Shown: positions 8,484 through 17,195, numbered from the stretch's first letter. The stretch is DNA of 64,000 nucleotides from Microbacterium marinilacus (GCF_019753765.1 NZ_JAIJZW010000006.1:186001-250000); one strand, 5' to 3'. The notes: generated by a model not told the origin, from the letters alone. Numbers and translations: made by a program.

Positions 8484-9841
8484 CCGGGCATCCGGCGCTG
8501 GACGTCGTCGTCGCCGCGGTGGGGTCGTCGCAGGCGCTGCCGGACATCCCTCGGGCCTACACGGCGCTCGCCGAGTGGGCCGCGTGCCTGGTCTACATCC
8601 TCATCCTGGGGCGGCGCATGGGGTGGGCGGGCACGGCCGCGGTGTCCGCGGCCGGCCTCGGTGCGCTGATGGCCGTGCAGCACCTGGCGGGGCTGCTGCC
8701 GCTGACGCTCTGGCTGCCGGGGATGCTCGCGGCCGCGGCGACGATGTACGGGCTGCTCGCGGCGACGGTGCGGGGTTGCGCGGTCGGCGCCGGGTATCTG
8801 ACGGCGCGCGCGTTCATGCTCGCCGAGCTCACCGCCTCGCTGCACTGGCAGCTCGACCACTTCTATTTCGGCACGGACCCGGGCGGGGCGGTCGGCGGCG
8901 CGGATCCGCTGCGCCTCCTGCTGCTGGCCGTGGTGTACGCGGGGGCGCTGGCGGTGGCGTGGGCGGCGGAGCGCCGGCAGTTCCCGCGCGGTGGCCGCGC
9001 CGACGCGACGTGGCGCGACCTCGGGGTGTCGCTGGCGATCGCCGCGGCGACGTTCGGCATGTCCAACCTGTCGTTCCTCGCTGTGTCGACGCCGTTCAGC
9101 GGTCGCCTCGGGCCGGAGGTGTTCTACATCCGCACGCTCGTTGACCTCTGCGGCTGCATCGCCCTGTACCTCCAGCAGGAGCAGCGCCGCGAGACGGAGG
9201 CGCGGCGCGAGAACGAGGCGATGGCGACGCTGCTGCGCGGCCAGCACGACCAGTACCGCATCGCGCGCCGGACGATCGAGGACGTGGACCGCAAGTACCA
9301 CGACATGAAGCACCACCTGCAGGCCATCCGGGCCGAGCCCGATGGCGAGGCGCGGCAGCGCATCTTCGAGGCCCTCGAGGAGTCGGTCAGCGCCTACGGG
9401 GCGCACGTGCGCACCGGGAACCGCGTGCTCGACGCCGTGGTGACGGGCAAGCAGATGTATGCCGTCGAGCACGACGTGTCGGTGTCGGTGGTCGCCGACG
9501 GCAGGCTGATCGAGTTCATGCACGTGCTCGACGTGACGTCGCTCGTCGGCAACGCCCTGGACAACGCGATCGAGGCGACCCGGCGGGTCGCCGACCGCGA
9601 GCGGCGGGCCGTGCGCATGGCCCTCTTCGCGCAGGACGACTGGGTGATGCTGCGCTTCGAGAACACCTACGACGGCATCCTGCAGCGCGACGGCGAGCGC
9701 ATCCTGACCCGCAAGGGCGGCGCGGGCCACGGCTTCGGACTGCGCAACATCGAGGAGACCGCGGAGAAGTACGGCGGCTCGGTCTCGATCGCGGCCGACG
9801 ACGCGTGGTTCTCGCTGCGCGTGCTGCTCCCGCGGCGCTGA
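8480..9841 (+). CDS. AgrC-type membrane sensor histidine kinase (GHKL)
   Basis: The first ~225 residues contain about six hydrophobic segments, as in AgrC/ComD-like receptors. A helical linker and the dimerisation segment YHDMKHHLQA follow, with probable phosphoacceptor His274. A GHKL ATPase domain completes the protein (N-box LVGNALDNAIEA; G-box region GGAGHGFGLRNIEE). The GTG start overlaps the stop of the LytTR regulator, its cognate partner. The membrane part resembles peptide-sensing kinases, but no precursor-peptide gene or AgrB-like protease was recognised nearby, so the signal is unknown. The preceding carbohydrate genes suggest regulation of glycan metabolism or the envelope. Confidence 0.88.
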   Translation: MTGHPALDVVVAAVGSSQALPDIPRAYTALAEWAACLVYILILGRRMGWAGTAAVSAAGLGALMAVQHLAGLLPLTLWLPGMLAAAATMYGLLAATVRGCAVGAGYLTARAFMLAELTASLHWQLDHFYFGTDPGGAVGGADPLRLLLLAVVYAGALAVAWAAERRQFPRGGRADATWRDLGVSLAIAAATFGMSNLSFLAVSTPFSGRLGPEVFYIRTLVDLCGCIALYLQQEQRRETEARRENEAMATLLRGQHDQYRIARRTIEDVDRKYHDMKHHLQAIRAEPDGEARQRIFEALEESVSAYGAHVRTGNRVLDAVVTGKQMYAVEHDVSVSVVADGRLIEFMHVLDVTSLVGNALDNAIEATRRVADRERRAVRMALFAQDDWVMLRFENTYDGILQRDGERILTRKGGAGHGFGLRNIEETAEKYGGSVSIAADDAWFSLRVLLPRR

Positions 9842-9924
9842 CGCCCGGTGGGCCGCGGTCGGCTGCACTCGTGATGGCGATGGTTGACGGGCGCTGGTCG
9901 CATTCGTCGCCCAGGCTGCCGCGA

Positions 9925-10575
9925 TCAGGAGGGCGAGGTCATGCGTGGCCAGGAGGCCCATCCGTCCCGAAGACCGCGGAGGGTGGGTTCGGCGTCTTCG
10001 ACCCGCTGGACAGGAAAGTCCTGTGCGCGGGACTTTCCGGAGCGCGCGCCGTCCGGATAGGTGAACGTGTGCCCGATCCACGGGTCAGGTCCGCGTTCGA
10101 TCGTCTCTCGATAGTTGCCGCTGACCACCGCGAAAACGGCCTGCTCGAGCTCATCGGCCTCGGCCTGCCAGGTCGAGTCGCACGCATCGCAACCGCAGAC
10201 TGGGTAATGGAAGTCATGCAAGAGGCCCGCGTGCATGTGGATCCCCGGGTATGCGGTGAAGACCAACGTCAAGGTCGCGCACTCTGGATCAGTCGGTCGT
10301 ATCCGGACGGTGCGGATCACGTCATGAGACGTGTTCCGTGGCAGGTCCGCAGCCGCCTCGACACGGTCATCGACCTCGACGTCGTACGTGTTTCGGAGGT
10401 GCGCAACCAGGGCGTCGGCGACGACGTGGAGCGGCGCGAATCGCTCGGGATGCGTGTCGATCGAGTACGTCTCCTCCGGAGGTGACCCGGGCCAGCGCTC
10501 TCCGTAGTCGATCACGGCACCATCAGCATCGCGGAAGACCGGTGTCTCGATGGCAGGGCGGACGTAGGGGCTCAC
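9925..10575 (-). CDS. Uncharacterised actinobacterial protein (DUF6226-like)
   Basis: This 216-residue soluble protein has no recognised catalytic motif. Its notable feature is a Cys cluster VCGCDACDS (CxCxxC) after a GLLHDFHYP segment, which could bind metal. It resembles a conserved actinobacterial family I recall as DUF6226, though I cannot confirm that label. The start GTG (10575-10573) is preceded by GGGAGGA at a 7-nt spacing. An earlier in-frame GTG with a weaker site would add six residues. It converges with the histidine kinase gene and lies downstream of tRNA-Gly on the same strand. Confidence 0.7.
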   Translation of the reverse strand: MSPYVRPAIETPVFRDADGAVIDYGERWPGSPPEETYSIDTHPERFAPLHVVADALVAHLRNTYDVEVDDRVEAAADLPRNTSHDVIRTVRIRPTDPECATLTLVFTAYPGIHMHAGLLHDFHYPVCGCDACDSTWQAEADELEQAVFAVVSGNYRETIERGPDPWIGHTFTYPDGARSGKSRAQDFPVQRVEDAEPTLRGLRDGWASWPRMTSPS

Positions 10576-10801
10576 GCCGTCATCCTCCCTCACCGGCTCT
10601 TTCCTGCGGTGCGTGATCTGCCATCTCGATCCGGTGTCGGTTTCCGGTCTTGGGCGCGCAGGCAAGCTCGATTCGCCTTCAGTGGCGACCTCTCGTTGCA
10701 CAGTGCGTGCTGCGAGAACATTCGATCTCGTGATCCGTCGCGGACCCGGACCCGTGTGCACAGAATGGCCGACGCGGCCGGGCGGTGCAGCGGGAAGTTC
10801 G

Positions 10802-10875
10802 TGGAGGGGCTGACGGGAATCGAACCCGCGCTGTCTGCTTGGGAAGCAGAAGTTCTGCCATTGAACTACAGCCCC
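10802..10875 (-). tRNA. tRNA-Gly (anticodon CCC)
   Basis: A full cloverleaf is visible on the minus strand. The 7-bp acceptor stem GGGGCTG/CAGCCCC has a T discriminator and an encoded CCA end. The anticodon stem TCTGC/GCAGA closes a 7-nt loop TTCCCAA that presents CCC. The T arm is GCGGGTTCGATTCCCGT. Length is 74 nt including CCA. Confidence 0.96.
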
Positions 10876-10984
10876 GTACGCGCCGGAGCGCGTGTCAGCC
10901 AGCATAACAGCCGCCGCTCGGCGTCGTTGCGCGCCGAGGCGGGTGAGGGCGTCGCTGCGCGGGGGCGGCCAGTACGCTGGTCGG

Positions 10985-11590
10985 GTGCTGCTCTCGGATC
11001 GCGACATCAAGGACGAGCTCGACTCCGGCCGCATCGGCCTCGACCCGTATGAGCCGGGGATGGTGCAGCCGTCGAGCATCGACGTGCGCCTCGACCGCTA
11101 CTTCCGGCTGTTCGACAACCACAAGTACCCGTTCATCGACCCGGCGCAGGACCAGCCCGACCTGACGCACCTCGTCGAGGTCGACGCCGACGAGCCGTTC
11201 ATCCTGCACCCCGGCGAGTTCGTGCTCGGGTCGACGTTCGAGGCCGTCACTCTGCCCGACGACGTCGCCGCACGCCTCGAGGGCAAGTCGTCGCTCGGAC
11301 GGCTGGGACTGCTGACGCACTCGACGGCCGGCTTCATCGACCCCGGGTTCTCCGGGCACGTCACGCTCGAGCTGTCGAACGTCGCGACCCTGCCCATCAA
11401 GCTGTGGCCCGGCATGAAGATCGGACAGCTGTGCTTCTTCCGGCTGACCTCCCCGGCGGAGAACCCCTACGGCTCGGGCGCGTACGGCAACCGCTACCAG
11501 GGCCAGCGCGGTCCGACGGCGTCGCGCTCGTTCCAGAGCTTCCACCGCACCGACGTGTCGGTGACGGACAACGGGTCGCGCGGGGCGTGA
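10985..11590 (+). CDS. dcd: dCTP deaminase
   Basis: The enzyme removes the amino group from dCTP to supply dUTP, or dUMP in the bifunctional actinobacterial and archaeal forms, for thymidylate synthesis. At 201 residues it has the family length. Signatures are [12 protein letters not shown] at the N-terminus, [10 protein letters not shown] with the catalytic-site serine and arginine, [21 protein letters not shown] with the catalytic Glu, and a C-terminal lid [11 protein letters not shown]. Actinobacterial Dcd is often bifunctional; sequence alone suggests this but does not prove it. The GTG at 10985 matches the usual N-terminus. The gene is transcribed away from the divergent tRNA-Gly. Confidence 0.96.
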   Translation: MLLSDRDIKDELDSGRIGLDPYEPGMVQPSSIDVRLDRYFRLFDNHKYPFIDPAQDQPDLTHLVEVDADEPFILHPGEFVLGSTFEAVTLPDDVAARLEGKSSLGRLGLLTHSTAGFIDPGFSGHVTLELSNVATLPIKLWPGMKIGQLCFFRLTSPAENPYGSGAYGNRYQGQRGPTASRSFQSFHRTDVSVTDNGSRGA

Positions 11591-11598
11591 CCGAGACG

Positions 11599-11618
11599 GC
11601 GGGCGGATGACCGCCCGC
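11599..11618 (+). terminator. Hairpin after dcd
   Basis: A perfect 8-bp GC stem (11599-11606 with 11611-11618) with the tetraloop ATGA starts 8 nt after the dcd stop. No clear U-tract follows. Confidence 0.5.
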
Positions 11619-11665
11619 ACCCTCCGCGCCGAAGGCTCGGTGAACGGCGTCTGAACAATGCCGTG

Positions 11666-11714
11666 CCGCCAAATGGCGGTGTGTTCCCGGATGTCAGGCT
11701 GGATCGATCGATCC
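11666..11714. promoter_or_regulatory. Two palindromes upstream of the hydrolase/dehydrogenase pair
   Basis: CCGCCAAATGGCGG (11666-11679) has perfect 6-bp arms around AA. GGATCGATCGATCC (11701-11714) is a perfect 14-bp palindrome. Both lie within 90 bp of the hydrolase start and look like repressor operators; the binding protein is not identified in the window. Confidence 0.4.
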
Positions 11715-11751
11715 GCCGGTGACCCGCGCGGCCGATCGCGAGGGGGACTCC

Positions 11752-12459
11752 ATGAACGCATCCAGCCGCATCCCGGTCGAGCTCGTCGTGCTCGACATGG
11801 CGGGCACGACGGTGCGCGACGACGGCGTGGTCGAACGCGCCTTCCAGCGTGCGCAGGAGCGCACCGGGGTGGTCGCCGGACTGACGCCGGACGAGGCGCT
11901 GCAGTACGTCCGCGACACCATGGGGCAGTCCAAGCTCGAGGTGTTCACCCACCTCGCCGGCGGCGATCGCGCGCGGGCGGAGGAGGCGACGGCCGCGTTC
12001 GAGCGCGCGTACGCCGAGCTGATCGTCGAAGAGGGCGTCGAGCCCGTCCCGGGGGCCCGTGAGCTGCTCGTCGACCTGCGCGACGCCGGCGTCGCGGTGA
12101 TCCTGACCACCGGCTTCGCGCCCGTGACGCGCGACGCGATCCTCGACGCGCTCGGTTGGAGAGACCTCGTGGACGACGCGCTCTCGCCGGTCGATGCCGG
12201 CCGAGGTCGCCCCGCTCCCGACCTGGTGCTGCTCGCCGCCCTGCGGGCGCGCGTCTCGAGCGTCGCGGCGATCGCGGTGGCCGGAGACACGGCGAGCGAC
12301 ATCGGCTCGGGGCTTTCCGCGGGCGCGGGCCTCGTGGTGGGAGTGCTGAGCGGCGCCCACGACCGCGCCACCCTCGAGGCGGCCGGCGCGCACGCCGTGA
12401 TCGACGACGTCACGGGGCTGCGCGCGCTGATCGGCCTCCAGACGCCCGCCGAGGTGTGA
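11752..12459 (+). CDS. Phosphonatase-like HAD hydrolase
   Basis: This 235-residue HAD-superfamily hydrolase has motif I DMAGTT (nucleophile Asp), motif II TTGF, the ALSPVDAGRGRPAPD region supplying the motif III Arg/Lys, and motif IV AVAGDTASDIGSG. The arrangement resembles phosphonoacetaldehyde hydrolase relatives called phosphonatase-like, which act on small phosphoryl or phosphonate compounds; the substrate is not fixed. The ATG at 11752 follows GAGGGGGA. The stop overlaps the start of a zinc dehydrogenase (GTGA), so the two probably work in one pathway. Phosphonate or phosphoalcohol breakdown is an inference from this pairing. Confidence 0.82.
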   Translation: MNASSRIPVELVVLDMAGTTVRDDGVVERAFQRAQERTGVVAGLTPDEALQYVRDTMGQSKLEVFTHLAGGDRARAEEATAAFERAYAELIVEEGVEPVPGARELLVDLRDAGVAVILTTGFAPVTRDAILDALGWRDLVDDALSPVDAGRGRPAPDLVLLAALRARVSSVAAIAVAGDTASDIGSGLSAGAGLVVGVLSGAHDRATLEAAGAHAVIDDVTGLRALIGLQTPAEV

Positions 12460-13622
12460 CCGTGGCCTCGCCCGCCCTCGCCCCGACGCCCGCGCCCGTC
12501 ACCCGGGACGTGCGGATCGAGCCGCCCGCGGTTGCGATGGTCTGGACGGGAGTCGGACGATCCCACGAGACGGTCGCCGTGCCGGGCGTCGTGCTCGGCG
12601 AGGGCGAGACGCTCGTGCAGATCGAGCTCGCCACGGTCTGCGGGTCGGACGTCCACACCGTGCGGGGCGACCGCGCCGCGCCCGTGCCGCTCGTCCTCGG
12701 CCACGAGTACGTGGGCCGCGTGACGGACGTGGCAGACGGGGTCCGCGCGGTCGACGGCGCGCGCGTGAACATCGGCGACCGCGTGGTCTGGTCGATCATG
12801 GCCAGCTGCCGGGAGTGCGACCGCTGCCTGCGCGGCCTGCCGCACAAGTGCCGCTCGATCCAGAAGTACGGCCACGAGCGCATCCAGCCGCGCTGGGAGC
12901 TCACGGGCGGCTTCTCTACGCACGCGCACCTGCGTGCCGGCACCGCGATCGTGCGGGTCGGGGAGAGCCTGCCGGCCGAGGTGCTCGCCCCCGCCGCCTG
13001 CGGGTCGGCGACCGCGTGGTCGGCGCTCGCCCGGGCCGACGAGATCGTCGACGTCGACGACGCGACCGTGCTCGTCCTCGGCGCCGGGCTCATCGGCCTC
13101 ACCGTGTGCGCGATGGCCCGCGACCGGGGCGCGAAGGTCGTGGTCGCCGACCCCGACCCGGCCCGTCGCGCGCTGGCCGCCCGGTTCGGGGCGGCCCAGG
13201 TGGCCGACCCGACCGACCCGCGCGCGCTCGGCGCGGCGCTCGCCGCGACGGGATCCGCCGAGTACCAGGTGGTGGTGGAGGCGTCCGGGGCGCCACGCGC
13301 GGTCGCCGCGGCCGTCGACGCGGTCGGCGTCGGGGGAGTCGTGCTGCTCGTCGGCAGCGTGTTCCCGACCGAGCCCCTCGCACTCGATCCCGAGCGTCTC
13401 GTGCGCGGCCTGGTCACCGTCCGCGGCGTGCACAACTACACGCCGCGCGATCTCGACGGCGCGATCGGCTACCTCCGCGACCACGCCGCCGCTCACCCCT
13501 TCGACGAGCTCGTCAGCGCCCGGTATCCGCTGGCGCAGATCGACCGCGCTCTCGCGGCGGCCGAGGCGGGCGCCGCCGTCCGCGTCGCGGTCGACCCCCG
13601 CGACGCGCGCCGCCGCCGCTGA
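12456..13622 (+). CDS. Zinc-dependent medium-chain alcohol dehydrogenase
   Basis: This 388-residue MDR enzyme carries the catalytic zinc ligands Cys (TVCGSDVH) and His/Glu (LGHEYVGRV). A structural-zinc cysteine set follows (SCRECDRCLRGLPHKC), then an NAD-binding Rossmann motif (VLVLGAGLIGLTVCAMA). It oxidises an alcohol with NAD(P). Translational overlap with the phosphonatase-like hydrolase suggests one supplies the substrate of the other, for example an alcohol or aldehyde from a phosphonate or phosphate ester. The GTG at 12456 overlaps the upstream stop. Confidence 0.88.
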   Translation: MTVASPALAPTPAPVTRDVRIEPPAVAMVWTGVGRSHETVAVPGVVLGEGETLVQIELATVCGSDVHTVRGDRAAPVPLVLGHEYVGRVTDVADGVRAVDGARVNIGDRVVWSIMASCRECDRCLRGLPHKCRSIQKYGHERIQPRWELTGGFSTHAHLRAGTAIVRVGESLPAEVLAPAACGSATAWSALARADEIVDVDDATVLVLGAGLIGLTVCAMARDRGAKVVVADPDPARRALAARFGAAQVADPTDPRALGAALAATGSAEYQVVVEASGAPRAVAAAVDAVGVGGVVLLVGSVFPTEPLALDPERLVRGLVTVRGVHNYTPRDLDGAIGYLRDHAAAHPFDELVSARYPLAQIDRALAAAEAGAAVRVAVDPRDARRRR

Positions 13623-13754
13623 GCCGCCGCGGTAACACGGGGTAACGCCGGATACCCGGCCGGCCCGGTGCGGGGCGACCATGAGGGGGTGCCGGATCCG
13701 CCGCCGCGCGGGCGCCCCGGGTCACACGTCACGCATCGGGGCGGGGAGGAACAC

Positions 13755-14951
13755 ATGACAGGGCTTGGACAGGAGAGCGCGGACGCCGAGTTCGAGCGGC
13801 TGGCGGCGAGGTACCGGCCGATCTTCGACGAGATCGCTGTGGGCGAGGCGCAGCGCGAGCGCGACGGCGTCGCGCCGCACGAGCAGCTGCGGTGGCTGAT
13901 CGGCGCCGGGTTCGCGGGGCTGCGGATCCCGCGCGAGCTGGGCGGCGAGCAGGCGCGGCTGTCGACCGTGCTGCGCCTCATCGCCGAGCTCGCGGTCGCC
14001 GACGTGAACCTCGCCCATGTCTGGCGCAACCACTTCTCGTTCGTCGAGGACCGCCTGTACGACCGGCGCGATCCGCGGTCGGACGAGTGGCTGGCCAGGC
14101 TCGGGCGGGGAGAGATCGTCGGCGGGGGATGGAGCGAACCCGGCGCCGCCGGGACCGCGGGCACGATCTCGACGCGGATCGCCCGCGACGGCGACGACTG
14201 GGTGCTCGACGGCGTGAAGTACTACTCGACCGGCAGCGTCTACGCGCGGTGGTCGACGGTGCTCGCCCTCGACCCCGACGGCACCGAGGTCGTCGTCCTC
14301 GTCGACACCGGCTCGCCCGGCGTGCGCATCGGCGACGACTGGGACGGCTTCGGCCAGCGGCTCACGGGCAGCGGCAGTGTCGCCTACGAGGGCGTGCGGG
14401 TGCCGTCCGATCGGGTGTTCGCGTATGCGACGCGGTACAGCTATCAGCGGCAGTTCTACCAGTCGACGCTCAACGCCCTGCTCGTCGGGGTCGGCCGCGC
14501 GATCGAGCGGGACGGCGCCGCGGCGCTGCGTGCGCGGGTGCGCTCCCATCGCAACGCCACGGTGCCGACGCCCACCGACGACCCGGAGCTGCTCGAGGTG
14601 CTGGGGTCCGTGTCGGCGGCTGTCTACGCGGCGCAGACCGCCTTCGAGCGCTCCCTCGTTCTCACCGACGCCCTCATCGAGCGCGCGGGAGCCGCCGACG
14701 CGGGCGACGACGCGGGGCTCGGCCACGCGAGCGTGCAGGCCGTCGCCCAGACGCAGCTCGTGGCGACCACGGCGGTGCTCGATGCCGCCACCCGCGTCTT
14801 CGACGCGCTCGGCGCATCCGGCACCAGCCACCGTCTGGGGCTCGACCGGCACTGGCGCAACGCCCGCACCCTCGCCTCGCACAATCCTCGCGTCTACGTG
14901 GCGCGACTGCTGGGGGATGCGCTCGTCAACGGTCGCGACCTGACCGCCTGA
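13755..14951 (+). CDS. Acyl-CoA dehydrogenase-fold flavin monooxygenase (SfnB/DszC-like)
   Basis: At 398 residues this protein has the acyl-CoA dehydrogenase fold: an N-terminal helical domain, a central beta domain (GGGWSEPGAAGTAGTIST), and a C-terminal helical domain with RLGLDRHWRNARTLASHNP. That last motif is typical of the DszC/SfnB branch, which uses reduced flavin and oxygen rather than dehydrogenating CoA esters. Members act in desulfurisation or sulfone and sulfonate use. The convergent neighbour, 6 bp away, is a luciferase-like flavin monooxygenase of the kind used with SfnB, supporting a sulfur-scavenging role. ATG 13755 is preceded by GGGGAGGA. Confidence 0.8.
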   Translation: MTGLGQESADAEFERLAARYRPIFDEIAVGEAQRERDGVAPHEQLRWLIGAGFAGLRIPRELGGEQARLSTVLRLIAELAVADVNLAHVWRNHFSFVEDRLYDRRDPRSDEWLARLGRGEIVGGGWSEPGAAGTAGTISTRIARDGDDWVLDGVKYYSTGSVYARWSTVLALDPDGTEVVVLVDTGSPGVRIGDDWDGFGQRLTGSGSVAYEGVRVPSDRVFAYATRYSYQRQFYQSTLNALLVGVGRAIERDGAAALRARVRSHRNATVPTPTDDPELLEVLGSVSAAVYAAQTAFERSLVLTDALIERAGAADAGDDAGLGHASVQAVAQTQLVATTAVLDAATRVFDALGASGTSHRLGLDRHWRNARTLASHNPRVYVARLLGDALVNGRDLTA

Positions 14952-14957
14952 CCCCGG

Positions 14958-15992
14958 TCAGCCCGCGGCGGGCGGGTTCACGAGCGGGATGACGTCGCGC
15001 GCGATGCGCTCGAGCTCCTCCTGCTGGGGCGACGCCTGGAGGAGGAGGGTGTCGACGCCGGCGTCCTGGAACTCCAGGATGCGCTCGGCGACCCGCTCGG
15101 GGGTGCCGACGAAGTCGGGGCGCAGGCCCCGGTTCGACACGGAGTAGTCGCGCAGGTCGGGGGCGTGCTCGAGCTGCGACTTCGAGATGAAGTCGGTGTA
15201 CGACTCGTAGGCGGGGCCCTCGGACACGTCCGTGATCCGGTCGAGCTCGGCCTGCGCCTCCTCATCGGTGTCGCGCACGATGATGTAGGCCGCCATCCCG
15301 AAGTGGGCGAAGGGTGCGAGCCCCGCTGCGGCGCGGCGCTCGGTCATCTCGGCGATCTTGGCCCGCAGCTCGTCGGGCGTGCCGCCGTGCGTGAGGTAGG
15401 CGTCCGCGAAGCGCGTGATCGCCGCCTTGCCGGCGGGCGACTCGCCGCCCGCGTAGATCGTCGGCGCGGACGCCGGCTTCGGCTGCAGGTGCGCGTCCTC
15501 GAGCCGGTAGTAGTCTCCCGCGAAGTCGAAGCCGTCGCGCTCCCACATGCCGCGCAGGATGTCGACGAACTCCTCCGTGCGTGCGTAGCGATCGTCGTGG
15601 GCCGAGAAGATGCCGCCGTACTGCCGGGCCTCCTGCTCCCACCAGGCCGAGACCACGTTGAGGGTGAACCGGCCACCCGAGAGCTGGTCGAGCGTCGCCA
15701 CCTGCTTGGCCGTCACGGCGGGCAGGTGGAAGCCGGGGCGGATGGCGGTCATGATCTCGATCCGCTCGGTCACCGCGGCCAGCGCCGTGGCGACCGTCCA
15801 CGCCTCGAGGCTGGGGGCGGCCACTCCCTTGATGTCGTTCAGGTTGAGCTCGGGCACGAGCGTGACGTCGAACCCGTTCTGCTCCGCGAAGCGTGCCAGC
15901 CGGGCCGCGTAGCCGAAGTCGACCGGCATGCCCTCGTCCTCGACGTTGCGCAGCCACCCGCCGAAGATCGGCGTCCAGTATCCAAACCTCAT
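14958..15992 (-). CDS. LLM-class flavin-dependent monooxygenase (SfnG/SsuD-like)
   Basis: This 344-residue luciferase-like TIM-barrel enzyme has the N-terminus MRFGYWTPIFGGWL. Its motifs TAIRPGFHLPAVTAKQVATL, GGRFTLNVVSAWW, HDDRYARTEEFVDILRGMW and GDYYRLEDAHLQPKP are typical of FMNH2-dependent alkanesulfonate and dimethylsulfone monooxygenases. Such enzymes cleave C-S bonds to release sulfite or sulfinate during sulfur limitation. It faces the DszC/SfnB-like gene tail to tail. No partner flavin reductase or sulfonate transporter is in the window. The start at 15992 is the only plausible one with a purine-rich GGGGG just upstream. Confidence 0.85.
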   Translation of the reverse strand: MRFGYWTPIFGGWLRNVEDEGMPVDFGYAARLARFAEQNGFDVTLVPELNLNDIKGVAAPSLEAWTVATALAAVTERIEIMTAIRPGFHLPAVTAKQVATLDQLSGGRFTLNVVSAWWEQEARQYGGIFSAHDDRYARTEEFVDILRGMWERDGFDFAGDYYRLEDAHLQPKPASAPTIYAGGESPAGKAAITRFADAYLTHGGTPDELRAKIAEMTERRAAAGLAPFAHFGMAAYIIVRDTDEEAQAELDRITDVSEGPAYESYTDFISKSQLEHAPDLRDYSVSNRGLRPDFVGTPERVAERILEFQDAGVDTLLLQASPQQEELERIARDVIPLVNPPAAG

Positions 15993-16059
15993 GCCCCCAT
16001 CCTCGCCTGAACCGGGAGGCCGCGTGGCGCCGGCGTGCGCGGGTCGCGTCGGCACGCTG

Positions 16060-16109
16060 TTGACACCGTTCCCAATCCGGGGCAAGCTAGCGATTGGGAT
16101 CGTTCCCAA
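16060..16109 (+). promoter_or_regulatory. Promoter with two LacI-type operators, deglycase operon
   Basis: TTGACA (16060-16065), a good -35 box, is the start of TTGACACCGTTCCCAA (16060-16075). A near-palindrome TTGGGATCGTTCCCAA follows at 16094-16109. The two 16-mers agree at 13 of 16 positions. Both occur verbatim upstream of the transporter operon at 22934-22993. The -10 element between them is poor (around 16083-16089). The binder is most likely the LacI-family protein encoded at 21748-22812. Confidence 0.85.
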
Positions 16110-16175
16110 AAACGTGCCGGGCCTGGTCCAGGACCGCGCCGCCGTTCCAAGACACCGCGAAGGAAGACCATTCAC

Positions 16176-17195
16176 ATGAGCACCCCGATCCCCGTCCCCG
16201 AGGACTTCGAGGCCAGCGTCCAGCACGCCGTCGACCAGGACGACAAGGCGCGGCAGATCGTCGACGAGGCGCTCGAGAAGGGCCTGGAGCGGGTGTACCT
16301 CGTCGGGTGCGGCGGATCGCACTTCGGCACGTACCCGGCGTTCGACCTGCTCGACCGCTACGCGTCGGCGTTCACGACCCAGCGCATCACCAGCGCCGAG
16401 CTCACCTCGCGCGACCCGATCGGCCTGGACGAGCACGCGCTCGTCGTCGCCGCGTCGCACTCGGGCAACACCCCCGAGACGGTCGCCGCCGCGCGTTTCG
16501 CCCGCGAGAAGGGCGCGACCGTCGTCGGCATCGCTCGCGAGGGCGACAGCGGGCTGGCGGAGGCGTCGCACCTGCACCTCGACTACCCCGACACGATCAC
16601 CGTGACCGAGCCGAAGCTCGTCCACAACGAGCAGATCGCCGCGGCGCTGCTCGACCGCACCGGCGCCGCGGACGTCGCCGCCCGCCTGCGCGCCGGCATC
16701 CCCGCCCTCCCCGGCGCGCTGCGCGCCGTCAAGGACGAGATCGCCGAGGCCGGCGAGCGCGTGGCCGACGTCGTCGCCGACGCGCCGCTGACGTACGTCG
16801 TCGGCGCCGGCCCGGCCTACGGCATGGCCAAGATGATGGCGTGGTGCTACTTCCAGGAGATGCAGTGGATGGACGCGGCCGCGATCAACGGCGGCGACTT
16901 CTTCCACGGTCCGTTCGAGCGCATCCTCGAGGACACGCCGCTCGTCGTCCTGCAGGCCGAGGACGCCAGCCGGGCACTCGGCGAGCGTGTCGTGCGCTTC
17001 GGCGAGACCTACACGTCGAAGCTGGGTGTGGTGGACACCGCGACCCTGTCTCTCCCCGGCATCCCCGCCGAGAGCCGCGCCGACCTCAGCGTCGTGGCGC
17101 TGATGAGCGCCGAGCGCCGCGTGCTCGACCACGTCGCCGCGCGCCGCGGCCACGACACCTCCGTCCGCCGGTACATGTACAAGGTCAGCTACTGA
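16176..17195 (+). CDS. SIS-domain sugar isomerase/deglycase (FrlB-like)
   Basis: The 339-residue protein has two sugar-isomerase domains: VGCGGSHFGTYPAF and SHSGNTPET in the first, VGAGPAYGMAKMMAW in the second. GDFFHGPFE lies near the active site. The family member FrlB splits fructoselysine 6-phosphate into lysine and glucose 6-phosphate; other relatives act on glucosamine 6-phosphate. The next gene is a PfkB kinase, the same partnership as FrlB/FrlD, which favours deglycation of an Amadori compound over amino-sugar metabolism. ATG 16176 follows GAAGGAAGA. The gene sits directly behind two operator sites for the LacI-type regulator. Confidence 0.82.
   Translation: MSTPIPVPEDFEASVQHAVDQDDKARQIVDEALEKGLERVYLVGCGGSHFGTYPAFDLLDRYASAFTTQRITSAELTSRDPIGLDEHALVVAASHSGNTPETVAAARFAREKGATVVGIAREGDSGLAEASHLHLDYPDTITVTEPKLVHNEQIAAALLDRTGAADVAARLRAGIPALPGALRAVKDEIAEAGERVADVVADAPLTYVVGAGPAYGMAKMMAWCYFQEMQWMDAAAINGGDFFHGPFERILEDTPLVVLQAEDASRALGERVVRFGETYTSKLGVVDTATLSLPGIPAESRADLSVVALMSAERRVLDHVAARRGHDTSVRRYMYKVSY

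Noticed and set aside
10802..10875. tRNA-Gly as an attachment site of an integrated island
   Set aside because: No second copy of the tRNA 3' end and no integrase were seen nearby.
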